The notes under the pieces are model-generated. The model saw only the letters and a list, made by a program, of their open reading frames with translations, made no database searches and was not told the origin of the DNA. A stretch of DNA of 64,000 bases, taken from contig NZ_JAGGKS010000001.1 of the NCBI RefSeq assembly GCF_017873955.1, positions 186,001 through 250,000 of the forward strand, written 5' to 3'. A program made the position numbers and the translations under genes. Within the stretch, counting starts at the first letter, position 1; each line of letters starts with the position of its first letter. Below, one piece after another: positions 53,458-61,807 of this stretch. Source of the DNA: Sedimentibacter acidaminivorans. GTDB taxonomy: Bacteria > Bacillota > Clostridia > Tissierellales > Sedimentibacteraceae.

Positions 53458-54573
53458 TTAATATAAAGAGGTATATATGTTCAGTATATCCTGTCTATCG
53501 AGTGGTACGTAATTATTTACTAAAAGTCTTTGTTGTGTTTTAATTACACTGTCTGTAAACAGTTCTGTTTCTTCTTGCTTCATTCCATATTCTCTAAGTG
53601 GTTTGAGGCTAAGTAAGTTATTTAATAATTTTCCAAGTTCTTCGTAAACATTGCTTTCGTCTGAACCTATTATATCTGCAATCAGTTTATTTATTTGTTT
53701 AATTTTTCCTGTAGGGTTAAGTTTATAATAATATTTAAACACTTCTATAAAGAATTGGTAGTTTGCCTCTCCATGAGGTACGTGATAAGTTCCTCCTAAT
53801 GGATAAGAAAGTGCATGAACTGCTCCAACTCCTGTGTTTCCAAAGGCCACTCCTGCATAATTGCTTCCAACTACAAAATCTTCTAATATTTCAAGTCTGT
53901 AATCTTCGCCTTTTTCTACTATTTCCATATATCCTTTAATTATTAGCTCTACTGCCTTCATACTGAATAATTCTGTAAAAGGATTTGATTTAGGTGATAC
54001 AAATGATTCAACTGCATGTATCAATGCATCTACTGAGCTTGTAACAAAAAATTTGTATGGTAATCCTTTAACTAATTCTGGTATTAAAACTGCATAATCT
54101 GCCAACAATTCATCTGCTGCTAAACCCATTTTTGTGTGCTTTGATTTTATTTCAGCTATAGATATATTTGTAACTTCACTTCCTGTACCACATGTTGTAG
54201 GCACTATTATTAGTTCTTTTTCTTTTATTAATGGAACAGTTCTTTCGAATAAATCAACACAGTTTCCTGAATCTTTTAAAACTAAAAGTTTAGAAATATC
54301 TATGATACTTCCTCCACCTACTGCTATTACTCTTTTGTAATCTTTTCCGCGGATTTCAGACATTATGTTGTTTATCATTTCATCTGATGGCTCACCCACT
54401 CCAAATTTTTCCTGGAACATGAAATCTGCTTCTAGGTTTAATTGCTTCATGAATGGTTCATATATAAATTCATTTGTTATAACAAAGTCACCTTTGCCTA
54501 TATTAAACTCTTTAGCAAAATCTCCAAAGTTTTGAAATTTATGAATTTCTGGTTTTATTTTTAGTACTCTCAT
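53458..54573 (-). CDS. 4hbD: 4-hydroxybutyrate dehydrogenase (iron-containing ADH family)
   Basis: 371 residues, the same length as the C. kluyveri enzyme. NAD(P)-binding GGGSIID, TTCGTGSEVTN and metal ligands in SSVDALIHAVESF and YPLGGTYHVPHGEA are visible. It interconverts succinate semialdehyde and 4-hydroxybutyrate. Last gene of the abf operon, 26 bases after sucD; the operon context makes 4-hydroxybutyrate the most likely substrate within this broad family. Confidence 0.9.
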   Translation of the reverse strand: MRVLKIKPEIHKFQNFGDFAKEFNIGKGDFVITNEFIYEPFMKQLNLEADFMFQEKFGVGEPSDEMINNIMSEIRGKDYKRVIAVGGGSIIDISKLLVLKDSGNCVDLFERTVPLIKEKELIIVPTTCGTGSEVTNISIAEIKSKHTKMGLAADELLADYAVLIPELVKGLPYKFFVTSSVDALIHAVESFVSPKSNPFTELFSMKAVELIIKGYMEIVEKGEDYRLEILEDFVVGSNYAGVAFGNTGVGAVHALSYPLGGTYHVPHGEANYQFFIEVFKYYYKLNPTGKIKQINKLIADIIGSDESNVYEELGKLLNNLLSLKPLREYGMKQEETELFTDSVIKTQQRLLVNNYVPLDRQDILNIYTSLY

Positions 54574-54599
54574 TACTGCCTCCTATATCTAAGCTATAT

Positions 54600-55982
54600 T
54601 TATGCTCCTAGTTCAGTCCATATTTCATCATCTGTTGGTACTTTTGCATCTTCAATTACCATACCTATTCTTGAAATATTTATAAGGTGCTTATAATCAA
54701 AGTTTTCAGAAATTGCATTATTTCCCCATGTTCCACAACCTAGTGTTGTCGTTGGTGCTAATCCATTAGTTAATGAACCACCTGCTGTTGTCGATGATGA
54801 TGCATTTACTATTAATCTACTTACTGTTAAATTAATTCCTGCATAATCAATGTGGTCTTTATTGTTTGAGTGAATTGCTGCTGAATGTCCTTTTCCTTCA
54901 TAGTTTAAGTTAGTTTGTGCAATTTCAACTGCTTCTTCAAATGTATCATATTTGAAAGCTGCCATTACTGGACACATTTTTTCTTTACAAAGTACATCTT
55001 CTGATCCTATGCCACTTGCCTTTAACAATATAACTTTTGTTTCTTGTGGTACTTCTACCCCAGCTATACTTGCTACTTTTTGAACTGATTGTCCAACTAC
55101 ATCTTTATTTATAACTCCATCAACAAATAATGTTTTTCTGAATTTTTCAACTGTTGCTTCGTCATCTATATAATAGATTCCATTTTTAACTGCAGCTTCT
55201 ATAACTTCATCGTATTTATCTCTTGGTGCTATAATTGTTTGTTCTCCTGAACAAATTATACCATTGTCAAATTTTCTTCCTGCTATAATTTTAGCTGTTG
55301 CATCATTAAAATCAACATCTCTATCTACTATTACCTGTACATTTCCTGCACCAACACCAAATGATGGTTTACCGCTTGAATATGCTGCTTTAACTACTCC
55401 CATTCCACCAGTTGCAACTACTACATCAACTGCTTTCATAAGTTCATTTGTTTTTTCTATTGTTGATTCTGTTATTACTTGAATAGCATTTTTAGGACAT
55501 CTAATTCCTTTGTTTTCAAGTTCTTTATTTATTAATTCAACTGTGTATGCACTACATTTTTGCGATCTTGGGTGTGGAGCTACTATAATTGCATTTCCTC
55601 CCTTGATTGCAAACATTGAATTACACATTGGTGTTACTATTGGATTAGTAGTAGGTGTTACTGCTCCAACTACTCCTACTGGTTTTGCAACCATTACTAG
55701 CCCTTTTTCTTCATCTCTTTCAATTATTCCAACTGATTTTTTGCTTTTTAAGTTATTCCAAATTACTTTTGATTTTCCTTTATTTTTAGCAACTTTATCG
55801 TCGTATACGCCCATACCAGTTTCTTCAACAGCCATCTTTGCTAGTTCTTCTGCATTTAAATATACTGTTCTTGCTATTACTTTTACTATATTGTCTAGTT
55901 CTTCTTGTGTATATGTAGCTAATTCCTTTTGAGCTTCTCTCGCATTTGCTACTAATTGTTGAATAAATTCTTTATTGTCCAT
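54600..55982 (-). CDS. sucD: CoA-acylating succinate-semialdehyde dehydrogenase
   Basis: 460 residues of the CoA-dependent aldehyde dehydrogenase family with the catalytic Cys in DNGIICSGEQT and PVGVVGAVTPTTNP in the nucleotide-binding part. Catalyses succinyl-CoA + NADPH to succinate semialdehyde, or the reverse. The neighbouring 4hbD, abfT and abfD genes support SucD rather than an acetaldehyde or propanediol enzyme. Confidence 0.9.
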   Translation of the reverse strand: MDNKEFIQQLVANAREAQKELATYTQEELDNIVKVIARTVYLNAEELAKMAVEETGMGVYDDKVAKNKGKSKVIWNNLKSKKSVGIIERDEEKGLVMVAKPVGVVGAVTPTTNPIVTPMCNSMFAIKGGNAIIVAPHPRSQKCSAYTVELINKELENKGIRCPKNAIQVITESTIEKTNELMKAVDVVVATGGMGVVKAAYSSGKPSFGVGAGNVQVIVDRDVDFNDATAKIIAGRKFDNGIICSGEQTIIAPRDKYDEVIEAAVKNGIYYIDDEATVEKFRKTLFVDGVINKDVVGQSVQKVASIAGVEVPQETKVILLKASGIGSEDVLCKEKMCPVMAAFKYDTFEEAVEIAQTNLNYEGKGHSAAIHSNNKDHIDYAGINLTVSRLIVNASSSTTAGGSLTNGLAPTTTLGCGTWGNNAISENFDYKHLINISRIGMVIEDAKVPTDDEIWTELGA

Positions 55983-56018
55983 AATTTTAAGTCCTCCAAT
56001 ATTGTATTGTTATATTTA

Positions 56019-57320
56019 TTAAAATTTTTCTTTAAATCTTTTTTCAAATTCTTCTATTAATGTATCCTTAAAGTCTGGGTGTGCTATTTTTATAAGATCT
56101 CTTGCTCTTTGCTTTAAGGTTTTACCTCTTAAATCTGCTATACCATATTCTGTTACTATATATTCTACATCATTTCTAGATGTTGTAACTGCTGAACCGT
56201 GATCTAGGAATGGTACTATCCTTGATATTTTGCCCTTTGATGCTGTAGATGGCATTGCTATTATTGATTTCCCATCTTCTGACATGCTTGTGCCTCTGAC
56301 ATAATCTACCTGTCCACCAACTCCACTAAATTGTGTAAGTCCTATGGACTCTGATGAAACTTGTCCCATCATATCTACTTGTATACATGAATTTATTGAT
56401 ACCATCTTACTATTTTGCATTATAACCATTGGGTCATTTACATAGCTTACTGGATATAATTCAACTGCTGGATTATCATTTACAAAATCATAGAGCTTTT
56501 TTGTTCCCATTAAAAATGTAACTACCATTTTTCCTTTGTGAAGACTTTTTCTACTGTTATTAATTGCTCCTGAATTATATAAATCAACCAACCCATCAGA
56601 AAACATTTCTGAATGTATTCCTAAATCCTTTTTATCTTTTAAAAATAGTAATACTGCATCTGGTATTGCTCCTATTCCTAATTGGAGTGTTGAACCATCT
56701 TCAATTAGGGAAGCACAATTTTCACCAATTGCTTTTTCCACATCCGTTATTTTGGGAGGTTGTAATTCTATTAACGATCTTGATGATTCAACTATATAAT
56801 CTATATCACTCACATGAATGAAGTTGTCTCCAAATGTTCTAGGCATTTGATCATTTACTTCCGCTATTACTATTTTAGCGCATTCTGCACCTGTTTTAGT
56901 ATAGTCACATGAAACTCCAAAGCTGCAAAACCCATGCTCGTCTGGTTTAGATACTTCTACTAATGCAACATCAATAGGCAAATATCCTTTTTTAAATAAT
57001 TTAGGTACTTGATAAAAAAATGTAGGCGTATAATCTGATATGCATTCTTTTACTGATTCTCTTGTACTTCCACCTACGAATAGTGCGTTATGTTTAAAGT
57101 GATTTGACATTTCAGGTTTTGTATATTCACATTTACCCAATGCCACCATATGAATAATTTCAACATTTTCATATTGATTGCAGTTTTTTACCATTGCATC
57201 TACCAATGCAGTTGGTTCTCCTGCAGCATGACCGATAACTACTCTATTTCCAGATTTTATTAACTTGACTACTTCTTCTGGTTCTCTCAGTTTTTGTTTA
57301 TATATTTCTTTCCAATCCAT
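56019..57320 (-). CDS. abfT: 4-hydroxybutyrate CoA-transferase
   Basis: 433 residues of CoA-transferase family I of the AbfT/Cat2 type; the catalytic Glu lies in LGIHSEMFSDGLVDLYNSG, and the GIGAIPDAVL and STASKGKISRIVPFLD blocks are conserved. Exchanges CoA between acetyl-CoA (or butyryl-CoA) and 4-hydroxybutyrate. Sits between abfD and sucD. Confidence 0.93.
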   Translation of the reverse strand: MDWKEIYKQKLREPEEVVKLIKSGNRVVIGHAAGEPTALVDAMVKNCNQYENVEIIHMVALGKCEYTKPEMSNHFKHNALFVGGSTRESVKECISDYTPTFFYQVPKLFKKGYLPIDVALVEVSKPDEHGFCSFGVSCDYTKTGAECAKIVIAEVNDQMPRTFGDNFIHVSDIDYIVESSRSLIELQPPKITDVEKAIGENCASLIEDGSTLQLGIGAIPDAVLLFLKDKKDLGIHSEMFSDGLVDLYNSGAINNSRKSLHKGKMVVTFLMGTKKLYDFVNDNPAVELYPVSYVNDPMVIMQNSKMVSINSCIQVDMMGQVSSESIGLTQFSGVGGQVDYVRGTSMSEDGKSIIAMPSTASKGKISRIVPFLDHGSAVTTSRNDVEYIVTEYGIADLRGKTLKQRARDLIKIAHPDFKDTLIEEFEKRFKEKF

Positions 57321-57373
57321 TGCTACCTCATTATATTGTAGTTTTTTATTGTAAAATTAATATTTATTATTTT

Positions 57374-57403
57374 ACGTGGGCAGACATTGTAGTCTGCCCT
57401 ACG
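57374..57403 (-). repeat. Intergenic hairpin between abfD and abfT
   Basis: CGTAGGGCAGAC / GTCTGCCCACG pairs with minor mismatch (57374-57403). Palindromic units of this style are usually dispersed repeats; a second weaker IR GTAAAAT/ATTTTAC follows. It may modulate abfT expression. Confidence 0.6.
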
Positions 57404-57423
57404 TTTTTTGTTTCATTGTTTGC

Positions 57424-58878
57424 TTATTCTTTGATTCCAGCTATGTTTTTTGCTAACTCTTTTTTATGCTCTATGTTGCTTTGTCTTGCAATCATAATTC
57501 TTTGTGCTTGTGGTGATCCTGCTCCATGCATTGATTCTGTTCTATATCCTACAGCAGAAGAACCTAAACACATATTTTCTATAAATCTTAATATTCTCAT
57601 TCTATTTTCTGTAGAAACTTTACCGTTTCCTTTGAAATATTTGTGGCAATAACTTCCAATTTCCTCTGAATCAAAATCTGCTTGTGATGGCATAGTTACC
57701 ATTAATCCACCTGCTATATCTTCTGCTAATCTTCCTATTTCATATGGGAATCTAGTTACATTTTGTTTACATACATTTGCTAAAAGCATATCTATTTGAT
57801 AATTTCCTGCCTCTGTTGGATATCCTTCTGCTGAACATGCTATACCGCAGCAATATAATGTTTCATTTAAGTGAGTCATTTCTATTAATTTATCTTTTAT
57901 GTGTGATGCTTTTGATGCTCCGTTATATTCTGCTGCAACTGCTGCTGCTCCTATTAAAACATCACCAACTCCAACTTTACATCCGCCGTAGCTTTGTCTG
58001 TGGTATCCTGCGAATCTTTCAACTAAAACCCCAGCAAATTCATATTCTTCACACAAGAACACTTTGTCCCATGGAATAAATACATCATCAAATACAACTA
58101 ATGCTTCCTGTCCACCAAAGTTTTTGTTTCCTAAATCTATATCTGCATTTTTTTCTAATTTTCTAGTATCACATGATTGTCTACCGTATATCATAAATAC
58201 ACCTTCTGCATCAGATGGTACTGCAAATGATACTGCAAATGCCTTATCATCTTCTTTCATAGCTATAGTAGGCATTATTAAATGCTCGTGAGAGTTAATA
58301 GAACCAGTTTGGTGAGCTTTTGCTCCTCTTACTACTATTCCATCTTCTCTTTTTTCAACTATGTGAACAAACATATCTGGATCTTCTTGTTGGCTTGGTG
58401 CTAAAGACCTATCTCCTTTTGGATCAGTCATAGCTCCATCAATTGTAAGGTCATTTTCTTGAACATATTCAAGATATTTTCTAAAATTCTCATGATAATG
58501 TGTTCCATGTTTCTTGTCTATTTCATATGTTGTTGACCATATTGAATTGAATGCATCCATACCAACGCATCTTTGGAAACATGATGCTGTTTTTTGTCCT
58601 AATAATCTTTGCATTTTAACTTTTTTAATTAAATCGCCTGTGTTTTGATGTAAATGGCAAAATCTATTTACTTTATTTCCTGTTAAATTAGATGTAGCTG
58701 TCATAAGGTCTTCATATTGTGGATCATGTGCTAATTCATATGTCATAGCAACTGAATTAATAGATGGACGAATCATGGGATGATCTACAAAATTTTCAAC
58801 TCTCTCTCCAAACACAAATACTTTTGTTTTAAGTTTTCTCAAACTTTCAATGTACTGTTCTCCTGTCATTAATGGCAT
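57424..58878 (-). CDS. abfD: 4-hydroxybutyryl-CoA dehydratase/vinylacetyl-CoA delta-isomerase
   Basis: 484-residue flavin and [4Fe-4S] radical dehydratase converting 4-hydroxybutyryl-CoA to crotonyl-CoA. The iron-sulfur ligands known from the C. aminobutyricum enzyme are all present: C100 and C104 in SCFQRCVGMD, and the His and Cys in GYHRQSYGGCKVG. The enzyme is oxygen sensitive, so the host is an anaerobe. First gene of the operon; AAAGGAG before the ATG, with a 205-base leader after the nifU-like gene. Confidence 0.96.
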   Translation of the reverse strand: MPLMTGEQYIESLRKLKTKVFVFGERVENFVDHPMIRPSINSVAMTYELAHDPQYEDLMTATSNLTGNKVNRFCHLHQNTGDLIKKVKMQRLLGQKTASCFQRCVGMDAFNSIWSTTYEIDKKHGTHYHENFRKYLEYVQENDLTIDGAMTDPKGDRSLAPSQQEDPDMFVHIVEKREDGIVVRGAKAHQTGSINSHEHLIMPTIAMKEDDKAFAVSFAVPSDAEGVFMIYGRQSCDTRKLEKNADIDLGNKNFGGQEALVVFDDVFIPWDKVFLCEEYEFAGVLVERFAGYHRQSYGGCKVGVGDVLIGAAAVAAEYNGASKASHIKDKLIEMTHLNETLYCCGIACSAEGYPTEAGNYQIDMLLANVCKQNVTRFPYEIGRLAEDIAGGLMVTMPSQADFDSEEIGSYCHKYFKGNGKVSTENRMRILRFIENMCLGSSAVGYRTESMHGAGSPQAQRIMIARQSNIEHKKELAKNIAGIKE

Positions 58879-59000
58879 GATATATATCTCCTTTTATTTA
58901 TTATAATTTATTAAACTTAAACGGAATGCATGCAATTCCTTCCTACAACATGAGATACCATTAGTAATCTTAAAGCATAGGTGAGCAATTCATGCGTACC

Positions 59001-59046
59001 AAATTATTTGTTAATTAAATATAGTAATTTAATTAACAAATAATTT
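59001..59046 (-). repeat. Perfect 20-bp AT-rich hairpin in the abfD leader
   Basis: Arms 59001-59020 and 59027-59046 are exact complements with a 6-base loop. No U-tract follows. It separates the NifU-like gene from abfD and may end or stabilise that transcript. Confidence 0.7.
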
Positions 59047-59083
59047 ACTTTACAAGTATTTTATAATGCAAAACTCATGCCAA

Positions 59084-59374
59084 CTATTTAATTTCTTTGT
59101 TTAAAATTTTCTTAGCCATGTCTATCAAATCATCAGAAACACCTTGATATAGAGTCACTCTCTCAATTTCAGGCATTTCTCCCTTTATTTTTTCCTCTAT
59201 AACATTTTCTAATGTCATTTGGGATAAAGGACATGTACCACATGCTCCCGTCATCCTTACATAAACCGTATTATCCTTGATTTCAACTAATTCTGCTCCT
59301 CCATAATGTTCCTCAAGCACAGGATTAACTTTTTCTTTTAATATTTTTTCAATTTGATTTTTTTTATTATTCAT
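59084..59374 (-). CDS. NifU-like (C-terminal domain) iron-sulfur scaffold protein
   Basis: 96 residues of the NifU C-terminal family, with the Cys pair in GACGTCPLSQMT that can hold a [4Fe-4S] cluster. Located between the sigma54 activator and abfD, whose enzyme needs such a cluster, so a role in loading AbfD is a reasonable inference. Confidence 0.9.
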   Translation of the reverse strand: MNNKKNQIEKILKEKVNPVLEEHYGGAELVEIKDNTVYVRMTGACGTCPLSQMTLENVIEEKIKGEMPEIERVTLYQGVSDDLIDMAKKILNKEIK

Positions 59375-59412
59375 TTTCCTATTTTCCCTTCTTTTCTATG
59401 ATTATTTTTTGT

Positions 59413-59561
59413 TTGTTGCAAAAATGCAACAAGATTATGTTCGAATCAGAATAGATATTTTGTTAATTTTTTAACGTACCGATGCGTATATAGGCCTTTT
59501 ATCAGTTTTATTGTGCCTATCTTACTTTGTTGCGTTTTTGCAATCTTGTTGCATTCTTGCA
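59413..59561. promoter_or_regulatory. Three repeated TTGTTGC-N5-TGCA sites, likely activator-binding sites
   Basis: The plus-strand pattern TTGTTGC-N5-TGCA occurs at 59413 (perfect palindrome TTGTTGCA-AAAA-TGCAACAA), 59527 and 59546. The last two overlap the 3' coding end and stop of the sigma54 activator gene and are 19 bases apart; the first lies in the spacer before the nifU-like gene. Paired upstream dyads are typical for sigma54 activators. Confidence 0.6.
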
Positions 59562-60949
59562 TCTTCATACCTCTTTCTTTTTCGTACAAACGTTGCAGCA
59601 TCAATGCCTAATGTTTTAGATGCATCCCTGACATTTTTATGTTTTTCATATGCATTTGTAATCATCTTGTATTCTAAGATGCCAACTGCTTCTTTTAACG
59701 TTTTATTCTCAATTTCGTTAATTAATTCACTATTTTGTTCCTTTATAATATCCAGTGGTATATCCTTGACAGTGATTAAGCTATCTTCACTAAGCAAAAT
59801 CATTCTTTCTATATTATTTTTTATTTGCCTTATGTTTCCTGGCCAAGGATATTCATACAAAATGCTTATTACCTTGCTATCAATTTTTTTATTAGTATTA
59901 TATTTTGCATTATAATAATCTACAAAATGTTTAAGAAGAGGAGCTATATCTCCTCTTCTTTCTCTTAGAGGAGGTATTGTTATTGGAATTACATTGAGTC
60001 TATAAAATAAATCCTCTCTAAATAGACCTTTTTTCACCATTTCCTCTAAATCGTTATTTGTTGCAGATATAATCCTAACATTTATTTTTATTTCTTTATG
60101 TCCACCAATTCTAGTTATTGTTTCTTCTTGTAACACCCTCAAAAGTTTAACTTGCATATTTAAGGGCAATTCTGCTACTTCATCTAAGAAAATAGTTCCA
60201 TTATCTGCTAGCTCAAAGAGTCCTATTTTCCCAACATTGTTTGCTCCTGTAAATGCTCCTTTTTCATATCCAAAAAATTCTGACTCTAGTAAATTTTCAG
60301 GTATAGCTCCACAGTTTACTTTTATGAAAGGACCTTCCACTCTTAAGCTATTTTTATATATTATTTTAGCTATTTCTTCTTTGCCTACACCAGTTTCTCC
60401 TAGTATCAAAACTGTAGTATCTACCTTTGCTACTCTTTTTACACTTTGTAGGATTTTAAGCATCTTATAATCTTCAGCAATTATCTCTCCATCTTGAATC
60501 AATTGATTTTTCAATTCTTCAATTTGATAAACATATTTCTTAACTAGATTCTTATTTGTTTGAACCTTTTTCTTTAATTGTTCAAGTTCACTAATATCTC
60601 TTACATTTGTAACTACAAAAATAATTTCATTCTTATCATTAAATATTGGCGTACTTGTGACTAAAGCAGTTCTTCCTGTTTTAAATTCTTGATTCAAGGA
60701 AGTTGTTTTTCTTTTTTTAAGCACAATAAGTGTAGCAGATTTAGATATAATGCCTGCTTTTTCAATATCTACCATATTTTTTCCCAACAAGTCTACCCTT
60801 TTTAAAGAGGCAATTTTTTCATATGCTGAATTTAAGTAAAGAATATTTCCAATGCCGTCAGTTATAAACATTCCATCAAAAGACGAGTCTATAACACGTT
60901 CAAAATTTTCCATTAATAACAACTGAGCTTCTAAAGAAATTCTATTCAT
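59522..60949 (-). CDS. PAS-domain sigma54-dependent transcriptional activator
   Basis: 475 residues: PAS domain (~10-125, MFITDGIGNILYLNSAYEKI), a coiled coil (~125-165), AAA+ domain with Walker A GETGVGKEE, the sigma54-contacting GAFTGA loop, Walker B GTIFLDEVAELPL, and a Fis-type helix-turn-helix (ASKTLGIDAATFVRKRKR). The ATG at 60949 has AGGTG; the longer frame from 60982 lacks a ribosome site. Reads towards the nifU-like gene and the abf operon and most likely activates them; the PAS domain may sense an aromatic or carboxylate ligand. Confidence 0.92.
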   Translation of the reverse strand: MNRISLEAQLLLMENFERVIDSSFDGMFITDGIGNILYLNSAYEKIASLKRVDLLGKNMVDIEKAGIISKSATLIVLKKRKTTSLNQEFKTGRTALVTSTPIFNDKNEIIFVVTNVRDISELEQLKKKVQTNKNLVKKYVYQIEELKNQLIQDGEIIAEDYKMLKILQSVKRVAKVDTTVLILGETGVGKEEIAKIIYKNSLRVEGPFIKVNCGAIPENLLESEFFGYEKGAFTGANNVGKIGLFELADNGTIFLDEVAELPLNMQVKLLRVLQEETITRIGGHKEIKINVRIISATNNDLEEMVKKGLFREDLFYRLNVIPITIPPLRERRGDIAPLLKHFVDYYNAKYNTNKKIDSKVISILYEYPWPGNIRQIKNNIERMILLSEDSLITVKDIPLDIIKEQNSELINEIENKTLKEAVGILEYKMITNAYEKHKNVRDASKTLGIDAATFVRKRKRYEDARMQQDCKNATK

Positions 60950-61005
60950 TTTGCACCTACATTTGCTGTATTTATATTTCATTTGATATTTCTTTCAGTA
61001 TGTTA

Positions 61006-61034
61006 AATATATCACAATATTTGATTTAATTCAA
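61006..61034 (-). promoter_or_regulatory. sigma-A promoter for the sigma54-activator gene
   Basis: -35 TTGAAT (61029-61034), 17-base spacer, -10 TATATT (61006-61011). Confidence 0.65.
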
Positions 61035-61113
61035 CAAGAAACTACAATATTAGTCATAATATTTAAAAATGTTACTACGCTACTTCTGGTAGCGGAAATT
61101 TTCCTATTATGTA

Positions 61114-61140
61114 AAAAAGGGCGAGTAATTCGCCCTTTTT
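61114..61140 (-). terminator. Terminator after the DUF2922 gene
   Basis: AAAAAGGGCGA / TCGCCCTTTTT stem with a 5-base loop, U-tract on the minus strand (and T-run on plus). Confidence 0.9.
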
Positions 61141-61144
61141 CATT

Positions 61145-61357
61145 CTAGATTAATGTTTCTGTCATTGTTGTAACTACTTTTGCTGCTTTTACTTCTGTTA
61201 AATCACCTTTACTTGAATCAAAAACATTACTACTAATAATAGTTTCCATAACGCCTCTAACTGCTGTTTCTGTTAGTCCGTCTATTGGTTCATCTAGTGT
61301 CAATGATGTTTTTCCTCCAAGTGATGTTGCAAATGACATTGATAACTTTTTAGCCAT
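61145..61357 (-). CDS. DUF2922 family protein
   Basis: 70-residue protein of the DUF2922 family (KLSMSFATSLGGKTSLTLDE, GVMETIISSNVF). Function unknown. The ATG at 61357 has GAGGGTG upstream. It nearly always accompanies a DUF1659 gene in Firmicutes, as here. Confidence 0.85.
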   Translation of the reverse strand: MAKKLSMSFATSLGGKTSLTLDEPIDGLTETAVRGVMETIISSNVFDSSKGDLTEVKAAKVVTTMTETLI

Positions 61358-61389
61358 ATTCTCACCCTCTTTCACTCTATATTAACTTT

Positions 61390-61614
61390 TTATTCTTCTA
61401 CTAAATCATATTCTTCATATTTTTTTATATTTTTTAAAGTATAGCTTTGAATTCCTGCTAATGCAGTTGCTACTTCATATACATTTTCATTTGTAGCTGT
61501 TGTTTTAACATTTGCAAATGTTTTATTTTTTGTTATTTCTTTGTTATTCTCGTCTAAACCTGCATCTAATACAAGTTTTAATTTAGAATCTGATTGGTTA
61601 GCGATAATTGCCAT
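61390..61614 (-). CDS. DUF1659 family protein
   Basis: 74-residue protein of the DUF1659 family (ANQSDSKLKLVLDAGLDENN, VYEVATALAGIQ). Function unknown. The ATG at 61614 has AAAGGAGGTG. Thirty-two bases before the DUF2922 gene. Confidence 0.85.
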   Translation of the reverse strand: MAIIANQSDSKLKLVLDAGLDENNKEITKNKTFANVKTTATNENVYEVATALAGIQSYTLKNIKKYEEYDLVEE

Positions 61615-61807
61615 ATTATCACCTCCTTTGTTCATGTATATACTATATAGCATCAGACCCGTAAATGTATTGAAATATTTTTAAAATAATGATAGAATTA
61701 GCAAATGATGCGCAGCTTCTTTTATTGCGTACTCAAACATTTAATTTTAGCCTATTTTTTTAGTTGGTTTATTAATAAATTACAATTTATTATTTAAAGG
61801 GGTCGTT

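Noticed and set aside
58860-59083. sigma54 (-24/-12) promoter before abfD
   Set aside because: TTGGTACG...TTGCT and TGGTAT...TTGT occur, but the GG-to-GC spacing is 1-2 bases too long for sigma54, which tolerates little variation.
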